Source of the DNA: Chamaelirium japonicum
Lineage: Eukaryota; Streptophyta; Magnoliopsida; Liliales; Melanthiaceae
Direction of reading: 5' to 3'
Assembly (NCBI GenBank): GCA_947650365.1
Contig: CANTAL010000004.1
Span: forward strand, 1,523,501-1,587,500
DNA length: 64,000 bases
Every line of letters starts with the position of its first letter. Position 1 is the first letter of the stretch. Of this stretch, positions 33,341-44,964 are shown in pieces. Both the position numbers and the translations under genes were made by a program. The notes below the pieces were generated by a model. It did no database searches. It had not been told where the DNA came from and saw only the letters and a program-made list of their open reading frames with translations.

Positions 33341-34760
33341 GCTCTGTTAATATTGAGCTTCCATCGAGTTGGTAAAGTAGTAGGAGCCTCAGGGCTCGGA
33401 TTGGAGGTCTCAAGACCGGGATTGAGTGGAGGTTCGTCACCATCATCGAGGTGCATCTCAACATCATCCTTCAAAGTAAAGGGATCTTCATGGGGAAGTC
33501 AGCAAGAAAGTCTGCAACAGCTTGCCCTTTGATGGAGCCATGAGATTCGACTTGGATACCGAGGGAGCTCATCTCGATCACCCACTTAGTCATTTGACCA
33601 GCTTATCTTGCCTTGTTAAGGATGTCTTTGAGTGGATGTTCTGAGACGACCGTAATCGGGTGAGAAACGAAGTAGGGTCGGAGCCATCGCGATGCGGTAA
33701 GCAATGCCAATGTGACTTTCTCGATCTTCGAATAGCAAGTTTCTACAAGAAGAAGGGTATGGCTGATGTAGTAGACGAGGCACTCAACGCCTTCTCTTCT
33801 GCTGACTAGAACTGTGCTGATGGCTTGATCAGTGATGGAAAGATAATGCTAGAGGTCTTCTTTCGGCAGTGGAGCCGTCAGGATAGGAGCCTGGGTGAGA
33901 TAGTATTTGACACTTTGGAAAGCTTGCGCGCAAGTTGGGTTCCATCCTAAGGTGCCTGCTTTCCATAGTTTATCGAAAAGAGGCTTGCATTTGTCTGAAG
34001 ATTTAGAGATGAATCGGTTGAGGGCCGCTAGCCTTTCTGTGAGGCGCTGCACTTCTTTCCGATTGGAGGGTGAGGGTATTTCGAGAATTGCTCAAATCTG
34101 ATCGGGATTCTCTTCAATGCCTCTCCTAGTCACCAGATGATCTAGGAATTTACTCGATTGAACTCCGAAGGCACACTTGGTTGGATTTAGTTTCATGCGG
34201 TACTTTTGGAGGACTTGGAATATTTCTGCAAGATCGAAAATATGATTCTCATGACTGAGGCTCTTGGTAATGGGATCATCGACATAGACTTTGACATTGC
34301 GGCCGATTTGCTCGTCGAACATCTTCGTGACTAACCTCTGATAAGTAGATCCAGTGTTCTTGAGGCCGTAAGGCATAACATTGTAGCAGTAGTCACAAAG
34401 CATGTCTTCTCTTGGTCGACAGGATATAGAGGAATCTGGTTATACCCCGAGTATCTATCTATAAAGGACAGAAGCTTGTGCCAAGCAGTGGCATCGACGA
34501 GCCTGTCTATTCTTGGCATGGGGAATGGGTTTTTTGGGCAAGCCTGGTTGAGGTTGGTGAAGTCGATGCAGACCCTCATCTTTCCGTTTTTCTTAGGAAC
34601 CACGACGATGTTGGAGATCCAAGTTGGGTACTCTACTTTATGGATGAATCCTGCCATAATTAAGCAACTTGTTGATCTCTTCTTGAACAACAGTCAAGCA
34701 CTTTAGGCAAATCGTCTAGAGCTTTTGTTTAACAGGCTTTGCTCCTTCTTTGATGGCGAG
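33259..34760 (-). pseudogene. RT3 reverse transcriptase and first RNase H remnants
   Basis: 34331-34690 (VRVCIDFTNLNQACPKNPFP, SFIDRYSGYNQIPL) and 34092-34403 (MPYGLKNTGSTYQRLV, YVDDP) give the RT; 33849-34052 the connection. The pieces lie in different frames. Confidence 0.75.
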
Positions 34761-34991
34761 TCGATGGCATGCGTTATCTGCGTTTATCCTAGGCATGTCT
34801 TTGAAACACCATGCGGAATGTTAATACTGGATCAGAGGAAGGATACCATGTCTCACGCTTCTGCGTCACTGAGACTGGTACCTATGAACGTCTCTCGAAG
34901 AAGATCACCATCGCCAATATTTTCTCGGGTGATCTCTTCAATTGAAGGTAAAGCCTCTCACTCAACAGATGAAGGTTCTGATAGTGGGGGC

Positions 34992-35012
34992 TCCTTTTGT
35001 TGCTAGCTCATA
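34992..35012 (-). promoter_or_regulatory. RT3 in-frame UAG between protease and RT
   Basis: TAG at 35005-35003 followed by CAA CAA. The UAG-CAR part is kept; the third codon departs from YYA at one base. Confidence 0.5.
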
Positions 35013-35640
35013 GAAGGACCTACTTTATCTCTTGGATGCTTTGGTGGCACGAGATCCACTTTTTAATCCGTCTCTGCGGTGGCTTCGCAAGTTCGTCCAG
35101 CTTGTTGATCACCTCGAATGCGGATAATGCCCTCCCCCGTTGCAAATTTGAGGAGTTGATGGTATGAGGAGGATATGACATTGATCTGGTGAAGAAAGGG
35201 TCGCTTAAGAATAATGTTGTAGTTGGAAGTACCTTCGACGACAGCGAATAGCACAGAGACTCGAGTCTTTCTGTTGAGGTCTAGGGTAAATCTGGATTCG
35301 CCCTTGGTCATGTTCTGCTTGCCGGTGAAGCTGGTAATGACGATGGGGATGACGTCCAGGCTTGAATACTTATGTCCCAGACACTTGAAGCAATCTAAGA
35401 ACATAATATTGATTGATCTGCCGGTATCGATGAGGATCCGATTGACGGTACTCCCATCGATGATAAGCCATAGGACCAGGGGATCCCGGTATGGAGTATG
35501 CACTCCTTGAAAGTCTAAGTCATTGAATACGATAGATGGCCAAGCTAAGCCCTTGACACGTTTCTCAACCCACATGTCTTATTTGTTTGCTGCAGAGTGA
35601 ACATTGAAGATGCGGCGAACTTATCGGTCGACTTCCTTCT
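35006..35640 (-). pseudogene. RT3 aspartic protease
   Basis: Retropepsin with DTGRS at the active site (DTGSS in RT1 and RT5), then TSFTGKQNMTKGESRFTLDL and ILKRPFLHQ. The Ser-to-Arg change next to the catalytic motif suggests decay. Confidence 0.75.
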
Positions 35641-35643
35641 CGA

Positions 35644-37466
35644 TCAGCATTTGATGGTGCAATGCCCCGTCGATGCCGAAGACGTTAGCTCGCATAATGA
35701 CTGGCGATGAGCTGGTCGAGATACGGTGGACCCAACAGGCTTCCTTCCCTTTTGCTGAGGAGTCCCATCCATTTTTGATAAATCTTGAAGATGGCCTTCA
35801 CGCAATAGGTCTTCCAAGTGATACTTTAGTCGGAAGCATCGACTGGTTGGATGACCATGGCTGCGATGAAAGTCATAGTAAACAGATCTGTCAGCAATGA
35901 ATTTGGTGTCTGGTTGTAGAGGGTTCGGCCATCGAAGAAAACCTTCATGTTGAATTTGATCAAGAATTTGCTCGATAGGAAGGGTCCAATTGGTGAATGT
36001 TGTTTTCTTCGGAGGTGATTTGTGATCGTCTTCTCTTGGTCGCTTGACTGGTGGAGGTGCTAGTGCTTCTGCGTTATGGGCTTTGGCCATATGCTTAGGC
36101 ATTTCCCTCTCGGCAGGTCGCCGTCTAGACTCGCATCCCTTCCGGGCGATTTGGTTGTCTTTGACCTCTATCTCTCACTGGATTTGATCGAACATTGCAC
36201 CGAGGAAAGGTGGAGGATTGCGGATAAAGTCATTGTAGATGTGCAGATCGAATGTGAGAGCATTTTGGAAGGCCAACATAATGGCTTCATCGTCAAGGTG
36301 TCGGCCAGAGAGAGCGACATGCTTGTTGCAGAATCTTCGCATAAAATTACAAAGATTCTCATCAGCTCCCATCCTCAGTCGATATAGACAATCAAGCTTC
36401 TTCTCTAGTTTAAGGTTTAGTTGATAGTGCTGGACGAAATGATTCGCAAGGACTCCAAACTAGGTGATCGATCCAGCTCAAAGGTTGTGATACCAATCGA
36501 GAGAAGGTTCGTCGAGGCTACCGGCAAAGGTTCGGCTGAGTACATTGTTCTCCTCCTCGTGTGGCGTCAATGCTTGCTTGAATGGCGGGATATGAAGGGT
36601 TGGATCTCCCTTCAAGCAATTGAACTTTGGTAGAATCAGAGTTCTCCAACTTTTCAGGAATGGTAATTGAAATAGACTTCGATAGAGAGGCCTGGCTGAA
36701 GAGTATCCTTCCCTACGACTGAGTCCCTGACCTTGTCATTGGTCTAGGGGCAAGATCGAGAGGTCTTGGTCTCCACCTTGAATTATCGCCGGGTGGCCCT
36801 GGTGCCGAAGATTGATTTGAGAGTCTCGACAGAGTGGGAGAGATGGAGAGAAATTTTCTTTTGACACGGTCTCTTTCGTCTGATGCCTCACATGCAGGTT
36901 GGCTTTCAATTGTGTCTGCCTAACACAGTGGCGGCCCGAAGATGATTGCGACGATTGGTCATCGATACGATCCCAAATGCTCTGCTTCCGTGGAGCTACA
37001 GAGGGGGTGGGCTCGTGGTGACTTATCCCTTGGGTTGCTTTGCCTATTGATCTCCGCTGTTCAGAGGGGATGGATCGCTGAGGCGTATCGGCCCCTTCAT
37101 TGATAGAAAGGATAGAAAGAACAACCCAAGCATCGGAGGCTGCTTTCTTGATAGCGTCCCTCTCAGCAGTGACAGTGGTGTTCTATTTCACCAACTGCAG
37201 CAGCTGGAAGTCAAGCACCAAAAAATCTGATAGGCTGGCGGAGGATTTTCCATTGGTACAGGAGTAGTTTGCCCGACTGATTATCGAAGTGGCGGAGGGA
37301 TCGATCGGTCGGTCGATCTTCTATTTCCAGAATGTACTGCTGTATTGAGACGAGTAGGAGGCAACCCGAAGTTGAGTCGCTGGCTCATCGATCGAGTTTT
37401 CGGAACATGTTGGTTCTGTTGAGTATTACTTCCCTCTGGATGATCCTGATGCCTTGTTTTTGCCAT
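35644..37466 (-). pseudogene. RT3 gag
   Basis: Starts at 37466 with MAKTRHQDHPEGSN. The core is readable at 36175-36372 (NLCNFMRRFCNKHVALSGRHLDDEAIML) and the basic/knuckle region at 35644-36102, where the first Cys of the knuckle is Tyr (YYDFHRSHGHPTSRC). Several frameshifts. Confidence 0.7.
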
Positions 37467-37619
37467 TTAGAGAAAGCAGAGGAAGCATCTAGATCGCCGG
37501 TGTCCGATCGGTTGTCGATCTGCTCAACTGAGGGAGCTGGGAAGTATGGTTATCAAGATCAGTTGTTTGCTCAACCGATCCGATATTGTCGTAGAGCGAA
37601 ATGAGTTTCTTAATCGATC

Positions 37620-37637
37620 CCATAGACGGTGCCAAAC
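37620..37637 (-). other. RT3 primer binding site
   Basis: Minus strand TTTGGCACCGTCTATGGG after the LTR, one difference in the GGCGCC core. Confidence 0.6.
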
Positions 37638-38282
37638 TGTAGGGGATGATCTCCGTGTCGACTCAAAGACTCCGCCCAACCAATCAATCGAGTCAAGTTG
37701 AAGGTATAATAGAATGTTAGTCTAGTTTGTTGGTTCGAGTACTGATGTCTTTGAGTTAAACTTCTGAATAGTCAAAAGATTATTGACACGAGATATGATC
37801 TCGGAGTTCAGCCGAAGCCTACGTCTCCGTGCTATAAGGAGCAGCCTGAATTCACTAACACTTGAACTAAAGTGACCCCACTGGTTTCTCTTCGAAAAGA
37901 AGATCGATTGGTTAGGGAGTTTGAGCTCTGGATTTTTGAAAGTCTGATTCAGAAATCAGATATTTGATCCTATTACACTTGTCGGGTCTACTATTTATAG
38001 AATTTTTGGACGAGAACCGGGTTAAAAGGCTGTTTTTCTATAGCTATCATCTGGATTCTAATGGGGGGCCGGTGGGTCCCGTTATCGTCTCTATAAACCC
38101 TCCAGATAGGGCTGGTGGGTCCTGCTGTCGTCTCTGTGGACCCCCAGGCAGGGCTGATAGGTCCCGTTGTCGTCTCTGTGGATCCCTAAGCAGGGCTGGT
38201 GGGTTCCGCTGGCATCTCTGTGGACCCCCAGGCAGGGCTGGTGAGTCCCATCATGGGGCGTTGGCCAAAATTTGCACCCACA
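37638..38282 (-). repeat. RT3 5' LTR (645 bp)
   Basis: TG/CA ends; TATA box 38000-37991; invariant hairpin 37802-37829; four to five units of a 42-bp version of the GC-rich minisatellite (38060-38260). Confidence 0.85.
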
Positions 38283-38430
38283 CAAAGCTCTAGGAAGAAA
38301 CACGTTCAAAGTGCCGTCAGTAAATCCAGACGATCTCCTCTAACAGAGCTCTCCGGAATCGACAACGCTGTAAGAATTCTTCCCCGATCATTTCCCCCCA
38401 GCTGATCAATACATCAGGATCTCCTGTTGC

Positions 38431-39470
38431 ATGGTCGAGGTTCACGAGATGTCAGGAGAGAAAGGCGAGATCGAGTCTTCTGAACAAAGCGACTCCGACG
38501 ACAAGGGGGGTAGCTCCGACAAGGAAGGCACTGCCTCCTACGATGAGGCAATATTGCACTTGCCGCTCATTGAAGCATTGAACCTTTCAAAAAAAGCTCG
38601 CTTAGCGATGGCCGCGGCCTTGGCAGATCCTGACTATAAGAGAAAGAGGAAGTATGGTTAGAAGAGCAGAATGGTTGCCTCTTGCGATGTAGCAATAACC
38701 TTCTCAGATGAAGATCTGCAACTCGGAGCATGACTGCACAACTGGCCTGTTTGCGTCTCGGGGTACATCAAGGAGAAGCCGGTAAATCGAATCCTGCTAA
38801 ACTAGGGCTCCGCTGTCAATATCATACCCACCCAAACAATGAGACAGCTCGGCATCACCACCGACAGCTCTCACAAAGCCAGCTGGTCATTCAAGGGTTT
38901 AACCAAGGCAGACCATCCACCATTGGGATCATTCATTTGAAGCTTTCCATTAGTCAGCTCGACACGATGGTCCTCTTCCACGTCATTGACTACCAGACAT
39001 CATACCGCCTCTTGCTAGGAAGATCCTAGCTACACAAAAATTGTGTCGTGGTGTCCAACTGGCACCAGTGCCGCAAGTTCTACGAGGAAGGCATGGAGAA
39101 GTGCATCATTGCAGATGACAAGCCATTCAACGGGGCCGAAGCACATCTTACTGACGCCAAATTTTACCAAGCAAAAGATCTTGTTGCAGAAGTCCATCCA
39201 ACTAAAGCTCTTCTAACCCAAAAAGCTGAAGAGGTGAGGTGAGACAAAACACCTCCATCTGCAAATACAGTGCAACCTTCCAACAAGGCGATACTTGAAG
39301 TCAAGGAAGCACCAAGGCCAAGACAAAGGATGCGCATTAACTTCAAGCTGAAATCAACACAACATACTCCATTGCCCGTCCAAGCTATGCCGGTCCTACG
39401 CCTCACTCCTCAATGGCTTCGCAAACACGAACGACAAACTCTTGCTTCAATGAAAAAAACGGCTCCATAA
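38431..39470 (+). pseudogene. RT4 protease region
   Basis: Contains an acidic leader (EIESSEQSDSDDKGG) and a retropepsin region with the familiar order GSAVN(I)IP..MRQLG, VIQGFNQG, LFHVIDYQTSYRLLLGR and WHQCRKFYEEG in shifting frames. The catalytic Asp-Gly is replaced by Asn-stop (AAC TAG at 38800-38805 before GGC TCC), so it is dead. Confidence 0.65.
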
Positions 39471-40530
39471 TTGTCAGAGGCCAACGTCGTCACCTTGAAA
39501 GAAATGGCATTGCCACTACCCGGTCTGATGCCAGCTTCGAATCTGACAAACCCCACTGGCTCCTTTGACTCTAGTCAATTCGAATTCAAGCCAAAAGGGA
39601 GTTGGGGGTCAAACGTCGCCAAGTTGCTATTTAAATCTAGCTACAACAAAGAGATCACCGTGCATATGGGCGCACTTCCTCCAGATGCGACACCAAATGG
39701 GATGACCAAGACTCAAGCTCATCTTTTTCAAAATGGTAAGCAAATTCTCCCGAATCGACGAGGCATTGGCTCCAGTCAAACCCCGATGGTCGTCAAGATT
39801 GCAACGAAGAAGATCATCACCTCCAACTACATTGAGGTGAAGATGGTAGATAAAGCAGCTGAAGGATCATCAGTCTCCGATGCACACTCTACCAACATCG
39901 TCTGTCCCAATATCAAGGCAGTCAAAAGAAGATGGTGATGAGCTCAATATCGGGCCATACCCCAAAAGAGAAAGAAAAGTAGTCAAAGCTGATCAAATTT
40001 AAAGTATACATCCATATTCGAAAGACTCAGGCCAATCAAGCAAGCAAAGAGGAAGTCGGTGTTCAATTGTTTGGGAATGCTAGTTAGGGAAGCCGTTTTG
40101 ATGCCCACCCACCGACCTAAGTCGATGTATTCGATAAGGTTTCCGAATAAAATCTTCCATGATCAATACATGTGACCGTCAATCATATCTCCATTATCAA
40201 AACTAAAAACGGTGATTTTTCTACTTCGGAAGACGAGTTGCAAGATGCCCCACCAGTCCTCGAAGAACGGGGGCAGTCCACCATTGATGATTTGAAAGAA
40301 ATCAACCTGGGCACAGAAAAGGAGCCTCGGCCTATATTCGTCAGCACACTCTTGACTCCCGAAGAAGAAGCTGCATACATCAAGCTACTCCACGAATACA
40401 GAGGCATCTTTGTATGGTCCTACAAGGAGATGTCAGGTCTCGATTCTAAGATCGTAATACACTAGCTCGGTGTCAAACACGGAGCTAGTTCCATCAAGTA
40501 AGGACAAAGACGCTATCGGTCGAGACTGGT
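39471..40530 (+). pseudogene. RT4 linker between protease and RT
   Basis: Open pieces 39471-39938 and 40172-40465. The second includes EINLGTEKEPRPIFVSTLLTPEEE and YRGIFVWSYKEMSGLD, the segment that precedes RT in this group. A stop follows at 40463. Confidence 0.55.
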
Positions 40531-41409
40531 ACCCTAGATAGAAAGCGAAATAAAGAAGCTTATCGAAGCCGGCTTCATCCGAGAGGTCAAGTACCTGACT
40601 TGGATCTCCAGCGTCGTTCCAGTCAAGAAGAAGAAGGTCAAATCAGGGTGTGCGTGGACTTCAGAGACCTGAATAATGCATGCCCAAGGACGATTCTCTG
40701 TTGCCAATCACGAAACTAATGGTGGATGAGACGACAGGCCACGAAGTGCTAACCTTCATGGACGGATCTTCAGGCTACAACCAGATCCGAATGGCACCCA
40801 AAGACAAGGAGCTCATAACATTTCGCATACCAAAGGGGATCTACGTTACAAAGTCATGCCCTTCAGCTTGAAAAATACATGAGCCACCTATCAACAAGCC
40901 ATGCAGACAATCTTTGACGACATTCTTCATCAAAACATGGAGTGCTACGTCGACCACCTCGTTGTAAAGTCCAAGAATAAGTCAACACATCTTAAAGACC
41001 TCGAGCTGAATTTTAAACGACTTCGAAGGTACTAACTTCATATGAACCCACTCAAATGCACATTCGAAGTCTCCTCAGGCAAATTCCTCAGCTTTGTCTT
41101 GCGGCATCGAGGCATTGAGATAGATCAATCCAAAATTGATGCTATCCTCAACATGCCTGCACTAAGGAAGGTGCGAAATCTCAGAGGTCTCTAAGGGCAT
41201 CTGGCGTATATCAGAAGATTTATCGTCAACCTAGCTGGAAAGTATCACCTCTTCAGTCGCCTCATGAATAAAGGAGTGCCATTCAAGTGGGACGAAGCTT
41301 ATCAGGAAACCCTTCAAAGCATCATGGATTATCTACTAAAGTCGCTAGTTTTATTAGCACCAGTTGAAGGAAAGCCACTGATCCTTTACATTAGCGCACA
41401 GGAGCAATC
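40531..41409 (+). pseudogene. RT4 reverse transcriptase
   Basis: Readable motifs: PWISSVVPVKKK-like start, VDFRDLNNACPKDD, TFMDGSSGYNQIRMAPKDKE, then YVDHL at 40946-40960 in place of YVDDL, so one catalytic Asp is His. RGIEIDQSKIDAIL and GHLAYIRRFI follow. Frameshifts near 40860 and stops. Confidence 0.7.
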
Positions 41410-42096
41410 TTGGAGGCACTCTTGGCTCAAGACAATGAGCTAGGCAAGGAGACAACATGCTACTACTTAAGTCGTACCCTTGTTGGCATAGAGCTAAACT
41501 ACTCCCTGATCGAGAAAGTTTGTTTGGCACTCATCTTTGCTACAAAGAAGCTGTGGCACTACATGCTAGCTCACATCATCAAGCTCATTTCGAAGACCGA
41601 CCCTCTTAATTACTTTATGTCAAGACTAGTGCTCTCCAGACATTTAGCCAAATGGGCACTATTACTTCTCAAGTTCGACATCACCTTCGTGCCACAGAAG
41701 GCAGTCAAGGGGCAAGCTCTCGTAGACTTCCTGGCAGAATATCCTCTCCCAGTAGAATGGGAACTGTCAGAAGACATCCCAGACAAGAAAGTATTCTCCA
41801 TCGACATCGCTCCCTCTTGGAAGATGTTCTTCGATGGCGCAACAAGGCAAGACGTGTCGGGGGCAGGAGTTATTTTCGTTACCTCGAATGACAAGATACT
41901 TCCATTCTCATTCCTGTTATCAGAACCATGCTCTAACAATGTTGCAGAATATCAAGCGCTACTCATCAGCCTCGAACTCACCAATAACATGAAGCTTCAA
42001 GGACTCAAGATCTTCAACGACTCCCAACTCGTCATCCAACAAGTCTTGGGGGCATACGAAGTTAACAAAGGAGACCTCGTACCGCTGCACATGTGA
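41410..42096 (+). pseudogene. RT4 first and second RNase H
   Basis: A 228-residue open stretch: the first RNase H (YYLSRTLVGIELNYSLIEKVCLAL, FDITFVPQKAVKGQALVDFLAEYP) followed by the second (FFDGATRQDVSGAGVIF, NNVAEYQALLISLEL, NDSQLVIQQ) with Asp, Glu and Asp in place. It ends in TGA at 42094-42096. Confidence 0.75.
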
Positions 42097-42459
42097 GCTC
42101 TAGAACTCCTCAATGCCCTTGAAGCTGCTTCTATTCAGCATGTCTCTATAAATCTTAACTAACAGGTCGACACGCTTGCAAATTTGGAGGTTACACTCTC
42201 GTTTCCAGAAAAAAGTCAGCTCGTCGTCCCCATTTATAAAAGAATGGTGGTCACCAAGGAAGACATCCCTGCTAGGATTCTAGGTCAAGTCAATGTAGTA
42301 CACATCCTCCTGATCAAAGAGCAAGATTAGAGACAACCCTTTGTGGACTATCTTATCCATGGAAGGCTCCCTGACGATCCAAAGTGCAAGGTTGATGCCC
42401 GCCGGCGATCACTGAAGTTCTTCAACTTCAACAACGAGCTCTACCGTTGAATCTATGAT

Positions 42460-43570
42460 GGTATGCTCTTGAGATATCTTGCAAAATAAGAAGCGAAAGC
42501 AGCACACAAGAAGTCCACGCTGGGATTTGCGGCATGCACTAGTCCGGTCTGAAGCTTCACTTTTGCATCAAGAGGATGGGGTACTACTGGCCCACAATGA
42601 TCAATGATTGCTTGGAATTTATCAAGAAGTGCCAAGCTTGTCAGCTCTATGGCAACTACATCCGGCAGCCACCAGAACCCTTGCATCCGATAATTACATC
42701 ATGGCCCTTTGACTAATGGGGACTTGATATCGTTGGTCCATTGCCCAAGTCGTCTAAGCAGCATCTCTACATTTTGGTGGCAACAAATTACTTCTCCAAA
42801 TGGGCTGAAGCAATTCCATTGTGGGAAGTCATGAGGCACTCCGTCATCAGCTTTATCCAGAACAACATCATTTTTTGATACGGCATCCCTCGCTACATCG
42901 TCATGGACAACGGGAAGCAGTTCAAGAATACTTCTGTCAGCCAGTTTTGTGCCAGGTTCGACATCAAGTAAAAATGCTGGACAATATACAATGCCCCAGG
43001 CAATGGTCTAGCAGAAGCCTTCAACAAGAGTCTCTGCAAGCTCTTGGAGAAAATTGTCTTGAAGTCGAAGAAGGACTGGAACGAACATATGGGCGAAGCA
43101 TTATGGGCCTACCGCACTTCCTTTCGTACTCCAACACAAGCAACTCCGTACTCCCTTATCTACGGGGTAGAAGTCATTCTTCCACTCAAGCTCCAGATCC
43201 CATCACTCAGGATAGCAATCCAAGAAGTCCTCGCTACGACGGCAACACCCAACTTCGCCTGGTAAAACTAGAGGCACTGGATGAGAGACGTCTCGAAGCT
43301 CAGCAATGCCTAGAGTGCTATCAGGCCAGGTTGCCTCACGCCTTCAACAAGAAGATTCATTCTCGATCCTTGCAAATAGGAGAGCTGGTGCTAGCAGTCA
43401 GGCGCCCCATTATTCTCTCACACCGAGGAGGAAAGAAGTTCAACACCAAGTGGGATGGACCGTATGCCATCAAAGAAGTCTACTTCAGTGGTGCGTTCTT
43501 CCTCACGATCCCAGAAGGTCTCACACTCGGCCCTATCATCGGTAAGTACCTCAAAAGGTACTATACCTAA
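42460..43570 (+). pseudogene. RT4 integrase
   Basis: Zinc finger HAGICGMH..CQAC; core WGLDIVGPLPKSSKQHLYILV, VMDNGKQFKN and GLAEAFNKSL supply Asp, Asp and Glu; then EALWAYRTSFRTPTQATPYSL and an end KYLKRYYT at 43570. Interrupted by stops and a frameshift near 43263. Confidence 0.7.
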
Positions 43571-44031
43571 GGAAAGCACTTAAAAAAAAAGTAAACAATA
43601 TGCGACTTGATCCCTCTCAGTAAGGTACGTAGGCAACCTGCAAAGATTCAGTCCAGATAAAAAGAAATACCCCAACATCATCCCAAAAGGCCAGTCCAGA
43701 GAAGAACGAGTGCAGAACCACAAGTCCAGTTAGCAGACTGAAGAAGACAAGAAAGTCGAAGTCCTTGAGGGGCTGAAGCAGCGCACCTCCCGCGGCCTAC
43801 ACGCGCTGCAACTCCATAAGTTGAGAAGGCGTTAGCTTTTGATGTGTCATTAACTCTGCACGCTGCTTCACAAGATACACTCCGAAAGCCTTCTCGATTG
43901 CCCCACCAGCTCTCGGATCTTCATCAACTCCTCCTGCTATTTGATGAGCTACGCTCCAGAAGTCCTCTTGGTTGCCTTTGCTCTCTCTCCAAACAAGGCT
44001 GTAACTTCTGCAGTAACGCATGAGCAACCTC
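43571..44031. other. RT4 3' region
   Basis: Non-coding. The TGATCCCTCTCAGTAAGGTACGTAGGCAACC words near 43612-43640 are typical of sequence downstream of integrase in such elements. An 88-codon minus-strand ORF (43797-44063) could be a relic of an antisense gene, but nothing is recognisable. RT5 begins at 44032. Confidence 0.35.
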
Positions 44032-44806
44032 TGTGGGTGCAAATTTTGGCGAGAAGTCTGCAAACAGCGGGACCCACCGGCCCTGCCTGGTGGGCTCCCG
44101 AAAGACTACCATGGGACCCACCGGCCCTGCTTGGTGGGCCCACGAAGACTACCACGGGACCCACCGGCCCTGCCTGGTGGGCCCACGAAGACTACCACGG
44201 GACCTACCGGCCCTACCTGGTGGGCCCACGAGGACTACCACGGGACCCACTGGCCCTGCCTGGTGGGCCCACGGAGACTCCCACGGGACCTACCGGCCCT
44301 GCTTGTGGAATCCCCATAAGACAGCAGTAGGACCCACCAGCCCTGTCTGGAGGAACTTCCAGAAGCAGCCAGAAACCGCCATTTATCCCCAGCATTTCTC
44401 TATAAATAGCAGACCCTTCGAATGTAAATGGGCCCGATTTCTAGTTCTGAGATCTGATTTTCAAAAACCAGAGCTCTTGAATTTTCTAACTTCCCATCCT
44501 TCACCTCTCCCTGATCTTCTTCTTCTTACCTTCGAAGAGATCGGAGAGGCATCAGTGACACTCGGCCTGTCGAGGTCACTTCGAGAAAAGGGTTAGTGAA
44601 TTCGGGTTGCTCCCTACAACACGGAGACGTAGGCTTCGGCTGAACTCCGAGATCACTTCTCGTGCCTATTACCTGATTGCATCTCTCTCTGGTTGTGTAT
44701 TGAGAACGGCAACTCCAATCAATAGATCGAACAACGATCTTCGACTCAAACTTCAATTGACTGGTGCGGTGAAGTCTTCGGGTTGGCACGAAGATTTTCC
44801 CCCACA
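44032..44806 (+). repeat. RT5 5' LTR (775 bp)
   Basis: TGTGGGTGCAAATTTTGG ... CCCCCACA. About six 43-bp minisatellite units at 44070-44310, TATAAATAG at 44401-44409, invariant hairpin at 44622-44649. ORFs through the minisatellite are artefacts. Confidence 0.9.
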
Positions 44807-44807
44807 G

Positions 44808-44825
44808 TTTGGCGCCATATATGGG
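44808..44825 (+). other. RT5 primer binding site
   Basis: TTTGGCGCCATATATGGG one base after the LTR; the GGCGCC core is intact. Confidence 0.65.
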
Positions 44826-44964
44826 ATTGAACGAGAAGCCAAGTTCGCTCTACAACAAGTCAGATTGGTTGAGCAGACAACTGATCAGACTTCCTAGCCC
44901 CTTCGGTTGAGCAGACAACCGTTAGGATGTCGGCACTCTAGTTGCACCTTTCGCTCTCTACGAA

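Larger units (their letters stand above)
30992..38282 (-). mobile_element. RT3: Tat-lineage retrotransposon, interrupted by RT2
   Basis: Minus strand: 5' LTR 37638-38282, PBS, gag, protease, UAG, RT, RNase H, second RNase H, integrase, hairpin spacer and the tail of the antisense gene (31001-31099), at which RT2 is inserted. The 3' portion is not found on the far side of RT2, because CACTA-2 and a junction intervene. Its right end (38282/38283) lies in RT4. Subfamily close to RT2. Confidence 0.85.
38283..44031 (+). mobile_element. RT4: older, divergent Tat-type retrotransposon, both ends lost
   Basis: Plus-strand gag/protease, RT, two RNases H and integrase remnants, interrupted on the left by RT3 and on the right by RT5. 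Protein sequence differs strongly from the RT1 family (for example FMDGSSGYNQIRMAPKDKE), but the second RNase H (FFDGATRQDVSGAG..NDSQLVIQQ) still indicates the Tat lineage. Active sites and frames are damaged throughout. It is the oldest retroelement layer here. Confidence 0.8.

Noticed and set aside
38431-38661. Acidic 76-codon ORF as a host gene
   Set aside because: It continues in the same frame, through a stop, into the RT4 protease region, so it is part of that retroelement.
43797-44063. 88-codon minus-strand ORF as a gene
   Set aside because: It crosses the RT5 LTR border at 44032 and has no recognisable domain; at most a relic of an RT4 antisense gene.
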